A stretch of DNA of 64,000 bases from Tetracladium setigerum (Eukaryota > Ascomycota > Leotiomycetes > Helotiales): contig PZJY01000013.1 of NCBI GenBank assembly GCA_031472005.1, positions 372,001 to 436,000 on the forward strand. Direction: 5' to 3'. The notes under the pieces are model-generated. The model was not told the origin of the DNA. It searched no databases and saw only the letters and a program-made list of their open reading frames with translations. How positions within the stretch are numbered: position 1 is the first letter of the stretch; each line of letters starts with the position of its first letter. A program made the position numbers and the translations under genes. Shown here in pieces: positions 11,150-22,713 of this stretch.

Positions 11150-12371
11150 ATGTTATTAAAGGTGAATTTTTGCCTCGAATACCATGAAGCATGCCGACAT
11201 GCCCTTGATATGGATTTAAAAAGGAGGGATACTCGGTTCGGGCTTTTCTCACTTCGAGGACTTGCTCCTGACTCGGACGATGAATCGAGCCAACTAGAAT
11301 CCCCCATCGTGGCGTCTGATAATGATTCAAACAAGTTAAACAGGAAACCCGAGGAGGCACCGCTAAAGATCCGAAGACATGACAAGGGCCAAGAGGAAGC
11401 GGGGCAAAGTCTCAACAAGTTTGTTCCGCGAGTAATACCGTCTAAAGTCAGCACAGGTGGCAATGTCAGGACTCAGCATTCGTCACCATGGGGCAGTTTG
11501 ACAAAGCGATTTACCTTGTCGCTTGAGGATTCAGTTACTATTGCAAATCGAAAAGATGGGCTCTTCGTCGCGGTACGAGAGTTCTCGGGCTCAGATGCAG
11601 ATCGGAAGATTAACGTGCTACGAAAGATCAGGAACGAGAATTTACCGAACCTCTTAGTCTTTCTAGAGTGCTTCAGCTTCGGAGGATCTCTGTTTGCTGT
11701 TTTCGAACATGAAATCACTAGAGGAGAAAAATTGACCGTCACTCTTAATCACTATGCCTTAATCAAACACTACCCTACCGAATCAGAACTTTCAATCATA
11801 CTTCGACAGGTGAGTTCAATCTAGGCTATCTGAAATTTCCTGATAAAAACGTCATAGGTCATTGACGGTCTCATATTCCTCCACTCGCTCGGCTTCGAGC
11901 ATAGTGCGTTGACGTGCAAGAACATCCTTATTAGTACTGAGGGATCAATCAGAATAAGTGAGCCGGTTATTACACCGTTTGGTTAACATTTATTGACACT
12001 AAAAAGCGGGCTTAGAATGCTGCCGCGAGCTGGACTCGAAACGTGGCTCGTTTGCGGATATCAAAGGCGTTGGCTACGTAACGATGGAATTAATGAACAA
12101 GACCGCCAGATATAATGGGCCCATCGAAGCCTGCGATTTCAGACGTTGGCCGAGTGATACCAAAGCAGCTAAGTTCCTTTTGATTATACAATCTATATGT
12201 TCGATTGAGAAGTTAGAGAAGGTAGAAAAACAAGCATCTTTGGCAGCGACTTTACTACAACATCCGCTATTAATTTACCAGACGCGGGAGTCAGATATGC
12301 ACAGTATCAGGGCAAATGTATACATGGCCGAGTTTTCAGTATTTAGGGGGCACAATATTCAACCACAATAG
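11150..12371 (+). CDS. Kinase-fold protein lacking catalytic residues (pseudokinase)
   Basis: Three exons (11150-11809, 11858-11957, 12016-12371) with introns of 48 bp (GTGAGT..CATAG) and 58 bp (GTGAGC..CTTAG) give 371 residues. Residues ~1-110 are acidic/basic and low in structure; a protein-kinase-like fold follows. The beta3 motif is VAVREF (Arg instead of the ATP-binding Lys); the hinge-like FAVFEHE is present; the catalytic-loop equivalent is HSALTCKN, so the HRD Asp is missing; the DFG position reads IRIKCC. A fungal-specific tail has RGSFADIKGVGYVTMELM and DFRRWPSD. It should therefore not phosphorylate and may act as a scaffold or regulator; that is inference. It is divergent from the DUF3723 gene. 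Confidence 0.75.
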
Positions 12372-13014
12372 AAACAATAAAATATATATAGCAGAATATT
12401 TGATTTTTTTCAATCTGTTTATAATTTTTCGTTATTTCTGCACATTCACAGAGCAACACCACAGCGCCGAAAATGGATTAGGCAGACTCTAGCTATTAGC
12501 TTTAAACACCTATTTTGCACGTCGTCTGTCATGCAAGGCACCAAGAGACTGTTTTGGCGCCTTCCCCCTTGTGGCTGACCGACATTACCCGTCGTATGCG
12601 GCTAACATCCTTGCTATCCCTTTTGATGTTTGCACTAGGCGGCGTATCCAGTGTTTTACTGTTCTGTACCTACCAGTAATCATTGCTAGTGGCAATGCAA
12701 ATTTAACATTCACGGTCCCAGCAATGGCTTATCGCCCATTTTCGGACATTTGTATGTCAAAAGATACCGAAAATGTCCCGTGCATGCAATACCCCAGCCG
12801 CAGGACAATGTGAAAATATGGCGGCCATTAACGGACGAGGCCGAAAGTGACCATTTTGGGACTAAGAATGTCCTCAGATAGAGCCCTATTTCCGTGCAAT
12901 AAGTAAGCCGAAAGAGGCTTATACGCGTGTTATAAGAGTGATCTCATTGTTAGATTACCAACATTGCATTTAGTTGGCGTACTGTTGAACGACTCTACTA
13001 TTTCGATCCTTATA
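12372..13014. other. Intergenic, no supported gene
   Basis: AT-rich start (possible poly-A region of the kinase-like gene near 12370-12420), then ordinary sequence. A short + frame at 12571-12813 shows no family features. Start of the next gene could lie farther upstream if a first exon was missed. Confidence 0.4.
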
Positions 13015-13756
13015 ATGTTAGCCGGGCATAGATATTCTGGTAACATTTCTGTCCCTCGTCTTCAAGATAGAAACAGTGCGTCAGGACCAGAAACTCAAGA
13101 CAATGTAGCTCCAGAGAAGCCATCTCTATATACTCGATACATTAAAATGCTACTACAGCTTGATGAGATACCATGGTGGCATAGCATTCTTGCCAGTCTA
13201 TGCACATGGCTTCTTCTTGCCGGCTATGTTGTGTTACCAGGAGCATTTACGTCTATTCGCAATTCTGAGGTGTTATCAAAAGAAGCTGGTGCTGCAGGGA
13301 AAGCGGTTGTGAAGGCCGCTCAGACATGGCCGGTGTTATTGGTTGCTTCGATATGCTGTGCTATAGGCGTTTCTGGAATGATTTGGCTCTGGCATAGGTG
13401 GAGGGGGAATTACGTTTGGTTACTCAACAAGATCATTGTGTATTCCTTTTCAAATCCCCAAAGAGATAAATGCTAAACTCCGTAGACCAGGTATGTTAAA
13501 TTCGCTGGCAGGCCTTATCGCCACGGTTACCAATATCTACACTGCCCGGAACAAATTCTGGTCTCGAACTGCCATTGTTACTGCGGGAATTACAGGGACT
13601 TGCGCAAGCATATTGATGATTCTTTTTTTTGTCCATTATTTTTGGAATTTAAGACATGTAAAGGACGAACATGAAGCATTCGTTAAGGCCGAAATGGAAA
13701 AAAGGAAGGCCAAAAATGCGGAGGAACTCTTGCGACAAAGACAATTCCAATCCTAG
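13015..13756 (+). CDS. Fungal multi-pass membrane protein, uncharacterised
   Basis: Exons 13015-13439 and 13486-13756, joined across a 46-bp intron (GTATTC..CCGTAG, branch TGCTAAAC), give 231 residues. The splice yields the family-like run NKIIVPGMLNSLAGLI. Four hydrophobic helices are visible: around WWHSILASLCTWLLLAGYVVL, TWPVLLVASICCAIGVSGMIW, MLNSLAGLIATVTNIYTA and AIVTAGITGTCASILMILFF. The C-terminus is a charged helix (HVKDEHEAFVKAEMEKRKAKNAEELLRQ is helix-forming). ATG 13015 is the first ATG in the frame. This resembles a common Pezizomycotina membrane family with an LPG.FTS motif after the first helix; function is unknown. Confidence 0.7.
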
Positions 13757-14227
13757 ATCGAACCGCAGCGGCCCCTGCTGTGAATAAAGCCAAACCTTTC
13801 CTCCGATTTACTTTTTGTTCGGATACCGAACCCAGCCATGCTTTCTCCCCGTCATGGCCGAGGGTAGATTCAAGATTTGAGGGTTAAATTTATTTCTGTT
13901 GCTGAATGAGAATGACTGTACTAGTAATGCAGAGGATAATGCCGTGCCACGTCTTGTCACAGCTAAGCCTGTGGTTGGCTTATCTCTTTCGTAGAAGTAT
14001 CTAATGAATGGAAATGGAGTAGGTTGCCCATTATGTAGCTAATAACATGGCACCTTACTAAGTGAGGGTCACCGATCTGGTCTCCAATCTTCGACCAGAC
14101 ACAGAGCTAGCCAAAAGTTGCTTAACGGCGGAACTAGCAAATAGGGAGCAGCACCATACTTGGAAGACTTTCATCCTTCCAGCCTGAACTGGCTTAGGGA
14201 CCACAAGAATCTGCTCCCAGATATGCC
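13757..14227. other. Intergenic, nothing seen
   Basis: About 0.47 kb between the membrane protein gene and the GH128 gene. It must hold the GH128 promoter; no clear motif is recognised. Confidence 0.5.
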
Positions 14228-15352
14228 ATGACTAGTACATCAGGTATTTCATCCTCTATCGAAATGCTCAGATCAAAGATATCAGGAGCCATGCCATATA
14301 AAATCATCTCGAGTCTCATCCTAGTCGTCTTCACATTTTTTCCTCAATTCTCAGCCTATTTGAATGACAGTGTCACCGTTATCGAAGTGAGAGGCGTCGA
14401 ATTAGACGCACACCGGTCGAATGGAACTGTGCCATCAGATGCGCGGGCGTGCGCTTCGGGAATCAAACCCATATCCACCAGTACAACGGCGCTTCTGGAG
14501 TTTAAAGAGCATACCGAGGCCGTCTTCTTAATCAAGATCTCCGTCGCGTCCAAGCTGGCTACACGAGCGTTATCACCCCAAAGACAAGATCCTACGGGTT
14601 CGCCGACATCATACTCTCCATCGAAAGCACCTGCCACAACAGCAAGCTCTTCCATATTCCCGTCAAGGAAGCGTGGTGTTGCTTATAATGATGCATCACT
14701 AGTCTCAGCATTTAGGAGATATCCAGAAGTAACGTGGGCTTACAATTGGGCTGACGTTACCCTCAATATACCTTCAAGCATTGAATATGTGCCCATGCTC
14801 TGGAGTCTTGGGAATCACATTTCAAACTGGGAGTCGAATGCTGAGAAGGCGATCTTGTCAGGCACAACCCACCTCCTCGCATTCAACGAGCCTGATATAG
14901 ATTCTCAAGCAAATCTCACCATTACTGCTGCGGTGGCTGGTTACCTTGATCACATGCAAGGATTTTCCGGCAGAGCCAAGCTCGGTTCTCCAGCTGTCAC
15001 CAATGGAGGTGGGCATATGGGTCTGGGGTGGCTCAAAAACTTTCTCTCTAGATGCTCGTCTTGCACGATCGATTTCATAGCCATACACTGGTACAATGGT
15101 GGGAATGCAGGAGCCTTCAAAGATTATGTTGCGCAAGCACACGAAGATGGTGGTAATAGACCAGTCTGGATTACTGAATTTCAGGGCCCCAGCTCAGAAG
15201 AGGAGGAAATAGTGTTTCTGGAAGAAGTCTTACCTTGGCTGGACAACCAAGATTACGTACACAGATATGCATATTTCATGGCGTCTGAGGGAAGACTTAT
15301 TTCGGATGGTGTTCTTTCTCGTGTTGGAGAGACGTATGTGTCCTTTGTGTAG
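14228..15352 (+). CDS. GH128 glucanase (glycosyl hydrolase catalytic core)
   Basis: A single exon of 374 residues. A hydrophobic stretch at residues ~24-43 follows the second ATG (14291, MPYKIISSLILVVFTFF), which would give a clean signal peptide; the upstream ATG at 14228 would make it a signal anchor. The catalytic domain starts at RGVAYNDA (~140): AFRRYPEVTWAYNWA, then HLLAFNEPD with the presumed acid/base E221, DFIAIHWYNGG, and PVWITEFQG with the presumed nucleophile E317. GH128 enzymes cut beta-1,3-glucan. A Ser/Thr-rich linker precedes the domain. Probably secreted or wall-bound; a second wall-glucan enzyme in the window beside GH71. Confidence 0.88.
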   Translation: MTSTSGISSSIEMLRSKISGAMPYKIISSLILVVFTFFPQFSAYLNDSVTVIEVRGVELDAHRSNGTVPSDARACASGIKPISTSTTALLEFKEHTEAVFLIKISVASKLATRALSPQRQDPTGSPTSYSPSKAPATTASSSIFPSRKRGVAYNDASLVSAFRRYPEVTWAYNWADVTLNIPSSIEYVPMLWSLGNHISNWESNAEKAILSGTTHLLAFNEPDIDSQANLTITAAVAGYLDHMQGFSGRAKLGSPAVTNGGGHMGLGWLKNFLSRCSSCTIDFIAIHWYNGGNAGAFKDYVAQAHEDGGNRPVWITEFQGPSSEEEEIVFLEEVLPWLDNQDYVHRYAYFMASEGRLISDGVLSRVGETYVSFV

Positions 15353-16899
15353 ATAGCTCATAACATAGGAGCCGAGGACTCAATATCATGATTTTTTTAA
15401 CGGCAGGTCTAACTTACGGCTGTTAAGAACTATTTACTTGGGAGGAGCTCTGGGTTGATGGAGAAATGAAGACGCTAGCAAGGGATATAGTGATACTCTG
15501 AAACTGATACAGCAAAAATACGGTAGCGTCCCCCTCTACGCTCCTAGTCTTTGCAACTCTTATGATACAAGAGTTTTGGAATCCAGACCACACAATATCT
15601 ACTTGCGCTATCTTCGCAAACCCGGTATGACCGAATAAAGACCCTGCAATCTCCACGGCAGCTCGCCCTTGACCTGCTCGTAGCGATCTTTCCGAAATCT
15701 TAAATCTACAACGATATTATTATCATTGGGTGGCTAACGTCCATCCCTGCGTAGTGAGACACCCTGTGTGCCGAGACAGACTAATTAAATCGCAAGAATT
15801 CTACCTTCTTTCTTCATAATATCTCTTTTTAGCTAATTATAATAGAAATTATTCGTAATTAAAACTAGTAATATACTTTTTACACTATTTATCTAAATAT
15901 AGTAATTAATTAATCTTAAAATTCATTTAACTTTATTGGTTTGTCTCGGCACACAGGGTGTCTTGCTACGCAGGGAGGGACGTTAATCCCAAAAGTATTT
16001 GATACTAATCCACTCTAGCGATGTCTGCATCTATATAAAACCCAACGGGATATCCTCCCAAGCAACTACGGAGTGGACTTCTGAATCGGGTTGAATATTG
16101 ACAGGAGGATGCTCCCTTCTCATGTATATAGAGACGTGTTCTTCCGGTCGTGTTACGGTGCTTGGGCGAGTACAGAGAACACGTTCTGGCTCCTCTCGGG
16201 ATGTATAGAGCTCAAGTCGAGGTTCGTAAACAGAAAGTGCAACCTGGCGGGGTTATTGGCAGACCTTGAGCATCGCAAAAGGACCGACGACCCAGACACA
16301 GCTGCCTTTGCGCTCATCATTGATCCAGATATTGATTTCGAGAGGGCGTTGAGTTGGTAGAGTAAACCACCATATCATCTCGCGAAGCTCCGCAGGAAGT
16401 CAGGAAAATTGGTGAAATTCGGCATCGACTGGTTAACGTTCGTTAGTTTCTTGCGAGGCTATTGTCAAGGACTGCCAAAAGCTTTGGATTTCTTTGGGAA
16501 GGGGTATGGATTGATGATATTCGGGTTGTGGGTGTGCCTGAACCAAGTGAAGTTGATTGATCATTCGTTGGAGAGTCATCGGGTTGTCTGCGGAGAGATT
16601 TAATGAGGCCATGGGAAGAATTAGCAACAATCAGTCGGGGAATGAGTGACTGGACTGGTATAGAGATGTTTACTTCGAACTGCGATTGCAGTGTCTTGAC
16701 GTTGGAAGTGAAGATAGCGTCGCAACTCCCACAGCCACATTTGTTCGCTTAGCGCTTGGATCCTGCCAAGATTGGAAGTGTGGCGGCAAAGTTGCTCCAA
16801 AATAATTGCCGTCGGGTCTATGCCAAATAAGGCAAAGCCATTTTCAACGTTTACCAAGACCGACCGGAAGCCCGGTTATGCCATCGCACCTTTGCACCT
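15353..16899. other. Intergenic with MITE and weak ORFs
   Basis: Holds MITE copy 2 (15737-15983). Two + frames at 16091-16360 and 16409-16603 encode short peptides without recognised domains (the first begins at TTG; its first ATG is at 16109). They may be debris of an old gene. Nothing else is supported. Confidence 0.35.
15737..15983. mobile_element. MITE copy 2 (Tc1/mariner-like ends, TA duplication)
   Basis: A 247-bp element with terminal inverted repeats of about 50 bp. The ends read ACGTCCATCCCTGCGTAGTG and, at the right, CGCAGGGAGGGACGT, flanked by TA at 15735-15736 and 15984-15985. The CGCAAGAATTCTA motif just inside the left end is shared with copy 1. AT-rich interior, no ORF. Confidence 0.8.
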
Positions 16900-18300
16900 C
16901 CTCCAATAAGCAGTTATTTTTGCTGCCACATATGTTGTCATCGTTCCAACATGCAACTCCTCTGAATGAGCAGCCAATTTTTGCTGCTATGCCACATTCA
17001 ACGAGCGGCCAGTTCTGCTGCCACACCTCTTTCAATAAGCAGCCAGTTTTGCCATCACACTTTTGCATCCTTCTACAAGCAGCTTTTTTTGCTACCACAC
17101 CTCTTTCAATAAGCAGCCATTTCTGCCATCACACTTTTGCACCCTTCAAAGAGCAGCCAGTTCTGCTACCACACCTTTCAACAAGGAGCCGTTTCTGCCA
17201 TCACACCTTTTGCAACAAGCAGCCAATTCTGCTGCCACACCTCTTTCAACAAGCAGCCATTTCTGCCATCACACTTTTGCACCCTTCAAAGAGCAGCCAG
17301 TTCTGCTACCACACCTTTCAACAAGGAGCCGTTTCTGCCATCACACCTTTTCCAACAAGCAGCCAATTCTGCTGCCACACCTCTTTCAACAAGCAGCCAT
17401 TTCTGCCATCACACTTTTGCACCCTCCAAAGAGCAGCCAGTTCTGCTACCACACCTTTCAACAAGGAGCCGTTTCTGCCATCACACCTTTTCCAACAAGC
17501 AGCCAATTCTGCTGCCACACCTCTTTCAACAAGCAGCCATTTCTGCCATCACACTTTTGCACCCTTCAAAGAGCAGCCAGTTCTGCTACCACACCTTTCA
17601 ACAAGGAGCCGTTTCTGCCATCACACCTTTTCTAACAAGCAGCCAATTCTGCTGCCACACCTCTTTCAACAAGCAGCCATTTCTGCCATCACACTTTTGC
17701 ACCCTTCAAAGAGCAGCCAGTTCTGCTACCACACCTTTCCCACAAGTAGCCGTTTCTGCTATCACACTTTTACATTAAGCTATTTTTGCTACCACACCTT
17801 TCCCACAAGCAGCCATTTCTGCCATCACACTTTTACATCCTTCTACAAGCAGCCAGTTCTGCTACCACACCTTTCCCACAAGTAGCCGTTTCTGCTATCA
17901 CACTTTTACATTAAGCTATTTTTGCTACCACACCTTTCCCACAAGCAGCCATTTCTGCCATCACACTTTTATATCCTTTTACAAGCAGCCAGTTCTGCTA
18001 CCACACCTTTCCCACAAGTAGCCGTTTCTGCTATCACACTTTTACATTAAGCTATTTTTGCTACCACACCTTTCCCACAAGCAGCCATTTCTGCCATCAC
18101 ACTTTTATATCCTTTTACAAGCAGCCAGTTCTGCTACCACACCTTTCAATAAGCAGCCGTTTCTGCCATCACACCTTTACATCCTTTGAAAGAGTAGCTA
18201 GTTCTGCCATCACACCTTTACATCCTTCGAAGAGCAGCCATATCTACTGCCACCTCTTCTAACAAGCAGCCATTTCTGCCATCACACTTTTGCATTCTTT
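16900..18300 (+). repeat. Large VNTR of ~35-bp units with 140-bp and 136-bp higher-order periods
   Basis: About 1.4 kb of tandem units of the form AAGCAGCCATTTCTGCCATC.. with C/T variants. Landmarks at 17121, 17261, 17401, 17541 and 17681 show an exact 140-bp period (four units). Downstream, landmarks at 17741, 17877 and 18013 show a 136-bp period containing a shorter AAGCTATTTTTGCTACC unit. The edges (16900-17100, 18130-18300) are degenerate. Because 140 is not a multiple of 3 the array is open in several frames, giving spurious ORFs up to 359 codons. A decayed relative lies near 29.1 kb. Confidence 0.92.
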
Positions 18301-18752
18301 GAATAAGCTGCTATTGTTGCTACTGTACTATTCCTTTCATCACATCCTATGTTTTCATTCTAGGGACCATGTTGCCTATTGCTCAGGGCGTCACTTTGGA
18401 TCAATTATGCAAGTTTATAACCGACCTATTGAGCTCCAGATTATTTTCAGTTTTCGTTACAAGTGAATGATTTTCGAATGGCAAGCAGTTTCCCTGTTTC
18501 GATATGGCGGCTAAATAATACAATTGCATAGGACTTGAAATTAGATTAGTCCGCTTCGAGTGAAGGGGATTTTATTTGAGTGTAGTCAAGGTTTTGATAA
18601 GTCATGTTCATTACTAGATTCATTTCAATTCTGCTTCGCGGTTGCCTCAGGAAGTAGGAATTGCCCTGCCTTTCCCTGAAGCCAGACACCCAAATCTCTC
18701 CTGCCCTGTAAGAAGGACTCCATGACTACCGAAACCCCCCTGTGCAGCTTCT
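18301..18752. other. Intergenic, nothing seen
   Basis: About 0.45 kb between the VNTR and the 3' end of the next gene. No gene or motif seen. Confidence 0.5.
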
Positions 18753-20627
18753 CTAAGAACCATTCTGGACTGTACTATAGATAGCATCGATCGAAAGCGT
18801 CACATTAGCTTGAAATTCCGCCTGTTGATTTAAACAATCGAACCAGATATTAACCACATGATTCCAAACTTTTCTAAAGCGCGCGAGATCTTCGTCCTCT
18901 CTCGCAAGTCTTGCAGTGTAGAGCAAGTGCGCGATTTCTTCAATCTTCGGATCCGCGTGACAATAGTGTACTTTCATGTAAGAGAGAAGTTTCTGTAGCT
19001 GCCAGTACGCCTTAAAGCCTGGTAGCTCGAGCGGTGCTTGAGAGCTAGACATACATTTAAACAAGTGTGTAAGGTAGACAGCAAACTTCCCACCTGCAGT
19101 ACTGGAAGCCCAGTCTGGGGTAAGGAGTCCTATTTCACCCCGGGAGTCTTGCGTCGTGATTGAGAGAAGACTTGGCTTGGCAACGTTGTGAAGGCGCCGA
19201 AAGGGCCGCATTAAGAACTGAGCGACGGGAAAGGCGTCCCTTTCATTTACATAGGAGTTGTAAAATTTGACAACAATTTCCAGGCGAGTAATAGGCCTCG
19301 GAATAATTCGAAGCCTCGCAATTAGTCTGTGTAGATGATCGCAATAGTCGAGGAGCTTCGACATGGCAGCCTGTTGGGTTGCAGCGTCTGAATTCGGTGA
19401 CCACCAAGTGCTTGGGTAGGAAAGCGCAATTTCGATACGGAAAGATTGGATTCTATTGAAGTATCTCTCGCTGAGTGGGGGTTCCCAGACGGGCTCGATC
19501 GGCATATTTGCATCAAGAATTAGGGACTTAGCGCGTGATTGACTGCCGTGGATCGTAGGTGTATGGGCTGAACTCGATGCTTCTCCGACAACATATCGCC
19601 CCTGCCTTGCCATGATGAGACTATGTTGCCCAGGGGTCATCTGCTGCAACCCATAATCTTCTGTGGCATGGTGGTCGTGGCCACAAGACTTGTTTTGGGC
19701 AAAGTTCTGAGTAAAGTTGCACATATTCAAACAGTCTCCGTACAGCTCGATGGAGAAGGCTCTGGCACTGTAGAGAAGACCCGCAGCTTCGTCGTGGATC
19801 TGATGATTGACACAGAGAATCGTCGTGTATACTCCACCGCCATCGCTTACAAGGCTAGACTTCTCGTATCGCGCTGGTATGGGTCGATCCGGGAGTAAGA
19901 ACTGATATATGCGGAGCCGCATCTCAATGGGGATCTGCAGGAAGTAGCAGGTCATCGGATGCTCATGATGTTCGAGGCAAAGTTGAAATCCATGGAGCTT
20001 CCATTCGCAAATTCGACCGCACTCAAAACCACAGCGCAAGGGTGCTCGGCACCAGCCCGTTCTTTTCAGTTGACGTCGATGTACATAGCACGTGGGCATC
20101 ATGCCGGGTTTGAAAGAGCCTAGGGCCCTATTGACGCAGTTGCCACCCTTTTTCAACGTTCCTGAGCACCTTGCTGTTCTCTTGTCATCGTGTAGTAGGC
20201 ATGTCTGGAAATGCGTCATATCGCAGGCCCCATGGATCCCAGCCTCCATTGCCGGCGGGGAGACCGCAACGTTGGAACTGCTCATTCTTAGGTACCAGTC
20301 TTGAAACAGTTTCCGTCTTAACTCATCTGTCTTTGGTTTTATGGTTGTGAAAAGATCGGAGGGAATGTAAGAACTAGACGGAGACAAATGATATAGTCAA
20401 ATTAGGAGGGGAATGAGATAGAAAAGAAGTTACCATAAGATTTACCGAACATGCTCGAAGACGCGGTTGTGGCGCCGGAAGTGGCGTCCTCCAAATATGA
20501 AGCGGGGAAGAAAGTGGCGCAACAGCAACTTGCGGCACTTCGTCGCTAGGGCTGCAGGAACAGGCTGTCTTCTTCTCAACAGGTAGGATGACTGATGAAT
20601 TTGGAGAAGATGTGCTAGATCGATCAT
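18753..20627 (-). CDS. Uncharacterised protein: Cys/His-rich N-terminus plus F-box/2EXR-like domain
   Basis: Minus strand: exon 1 20627-20446, a 72-bp intron 20445-20374 (GTAAAT..GTCTAG), exon 2 20373-18753; 600 residues. Exon 1 frame was chosen because only it joins in phase; it encodes a basic region (LLRRRQ, RRHNRVFEHVR). Alternatively translation starts at ATG 20284 in exon 2. The N-terminal part is Cys/His-rich (TCYVHRRQLKRTGWCRAP, CGFECGRICEW, LCLEHHEHPMTCYF), which may bind zinc. Then LQIPIEMRLRIYQFLLPDR, the leucine-rich opening of many fungal F-box/2EXR-like proteins, and ILCVNHQIHDEAAGLLY. The rest is helical with no catalytic motif. A fungal protein-interaction protein is the best description. 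Confidence 0.7.
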
Positions 20628-21123
20628 TCACGGCACAGGGCAAAACACCAGTTCACCCACCCGTAGGTATGGGGCAATCTTGTTGAACCCTGGTCTAATA
20701 CCCACCCTAGACCCACCGATCTTCACTGTCACAGTTTATTTAGGGAAAGACGTTTCAAGTAACTTATAGATATATGGTTCATTCTAAAAAGACGCCCAGT
20801 CGATACTTGTAGACAAGGTATTGATCTGAACAGTTCATATTGGATCCAGGTTTCTATTCTATTTTCTCTTCTAGGATGAAGTCTCAATAGGGGAAATGGT
20901 ACCCATGTGAAACTGCAAACTACTTTCTTTATACGTATCCAACCCTCGCACAAAATGCCACTAGCAAAGCCCTGTGTAACTGTTGCAAGGTACAGCTCCA
21001 CAGATCTCGGAAAGAGTGGTTGCGATGACAAACCCGGAGTCGTTGCGATCTCACACATCCAATGAACAGAAAATTGACCAGGATCTCACATCCTCCGTCG
21101 GCCCTATTCCAATGCAGTCGTCT
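20628..21123. other. Intergenic, nothing seen
   Basis: About 0.5 kb between the start of the Cys/His-rich protein gene and the 3' end of the next gene; no gene or repeat seen. Confidence 0.5.
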
Positions 21124-22713
21124 TCAGATGGCGTCTTGCTTGTCTTCCACTTCTGTCTTGCCTTGCAGTTCTTCGGGAATTGTTGCGAGTCTGGTTTTAT
21201 TCTGGTGGCCTCTTATCCACTCCCCGGGCTCCAAAAAGTTCCACTGCCGTTGGTTATCATTGTTGGTTGATTGAAGACATGGGGAAGTTATGGAAGAGAA
21301 GGTCTGCTGAGCGTCTTTGGCAGCGGATATGCGAACACGGTGATCATTATCTGCATCCTCTAGGACAGTTGACGGCAGTTTACCACCTATGGAACCAATA
21401 TGAGTATCCGGGCTAAATCGGAAGATGCCCTCGCTGTCATCGCCACTTCCCGGGAAGTCCCAATCGTCGCCTGCAACGCCACTAGATGGTGAGAGTTGAT
21501 TGTCTTTCCAGTCCCTGTGATAATTGCTAGCATCCTTCCTCTCAATTTTTATGCCAATTGATCTCCTCTCTTCGTTCTGGGATATTATTTGATCGTGAAA
21601 CTTATTTGGTTCATGAAGAGAAGAACTGACGGTTCTAGCTGAAGTCGAACTGGGGCATTCTATAGTTTTTTTCCGAAGAAGATCTATCCATTTCTCGAAT
21701 TCTAAGACCTTATTTGCTAGTGTGAACGAGTCGAAGTCTGAGTCCGAGTCGCTGATTTTCGGTTCCCGGCAAACTCCCTGCAATTCATTCCACTTTTTAG
21801 TGCTGGCTCTTCCGTCGGTAATTAAAGGAGACCTTTCTCCTGGTGCCCAAGGGAGACTCAAGTGGAGAGACTCGACTGACTCAAAGGAGACAGGTTTATC
21901 ACACGACATATTGAGACCTCCAATAATGTTGGGTGTGGTGATAGGCGGGGGTGACAGTATCACCTTTGATGCGTTAGAGGAGGCATCCTGTTTTACCTCT
22001 TTCGTAGCATCAAAGCTAGTCGTGAGTAATTCATCACCATTGGCGCAACCGCCAGAGTTCTGGCCTTCCCATCTGAAGATATCAGGAAGGAGTGTAACAA
22101 GCCAGGACTTCTCGTAACGACTGAAGGCCTTTGAAAGGGTCACGTAGTTGTGAAACATAAATTGCTCGTTCATCCTGGGAATGCCGAAAGTGTTCTGCAG
22201 CGCAGCACCATGGGAGTGACACAGCGACGAAACATGCTCGAATATTATTGCCTGATAGTTCAGTTGCCGGGCCTTGTTTTTTCGTATGGCAGAAAACAGG
22301 TTTGCTCTCCGTGAATAGTTCTCAGCGTTGCTTTCATCTGACTTGTCAGATCTCATGTTTTCTATATATTGTTGATGGGCAAACCGGCAAAGGACGTCTT
22401 GGATGCCAAGGCTTAAGATTGCCCGAGTATGAGAGCTTTCAATGAGATCCACGGCTGCCTTTGCATATATTTTGTCTTCGTAAAGCCTTGCCGCACATTG
22501 AAGTAAAGTGAGGATCACTTCCTTGCTAACAGCGTTCGTCGAAGTGTCATCACACATCTCTATGTTCCAAGAGTCCATGATCTGGAAAAGATGCGATTGG
22601 GCCGTCTCGTCCTGAACAAAAGGGAAGCATCTGTAGGGGCTCTTCTCGAGATTTGCATCTTGAAATACGCTTTCAAGGGCATGTAACAAGTCTTCTCCTT
22701 CTTGCTTCGGCAT
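21124..22713 (-). CDS. Uncharacterised 529-residue protein
   Basis: One long uninterrupted minus-strand frame from ATG 22713. Residues ~1-200 are helical (VILTLLQCAARLYEDKIYAKAAVDLIES and similar helices) and carry LGIQDVLCRFAHQQYIENM. The rest is Ser/Asp/Glu-rich and probably disordered, with acidic patches (SDSDSDFDSF) and WDFPGSGDDSEG. No signal peptide or membrane segment; I recognise no family. Normal composition and length with no stops argue for a real gene. Confidence 0.65.
   Translation of the reverse strand: MPKQEGEDLLHALESVFQDANLEKSPYRCFPFVQDETAQSHLFQIMDSWNIEMCDDTSTNAVSKEVILTLLQCAARLYEDKIYAKAAVDLIESSHTRAILSLGIQDVLCRFAHQQYIENMRSDKSDESNAENYSRRANLFSAIRKNKARQLNYQAIIFEHVSSLCHSHGAALQNTFGIPRMNEQFMFHNYVTLSKAFSRYEKSWLVTLLPDIFRWEGQNSGGCANGDELLTTSFDATKEVKQDASSNASKVILSPPPITTPNIIGGLNMSCDKPVSFESVESLHLSLPWAPGERSPLITDGRASTKKWNELQGVCREPKISDSDSDFDSFTLANKVLEFEKWIDLLRKKTIECPSSTSARTVSSSLHEPNKFHDQIISQNEERRSIGIKIERKDASNYHRDWKDNQLSPSSGVAGDDWDFPGSGDDSEGIFRFSPDTHIGSIGGKLPSTVLEDADNDHRVRISAAKDAQQTFSSITSPCLQSTNNDNQRQWNFLEPGEWIRGHQNKTRLATIPEELQGKTEVEDKQDAI

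Noticed and set aside
16806..17885. Open frames up to 359 codons (Cys/His/Pro-rich) in the VNTR
   Set aside because: They exist because a 35-bp unit without stops is repeated; several frames are open at once and no family or start context supports a protein.
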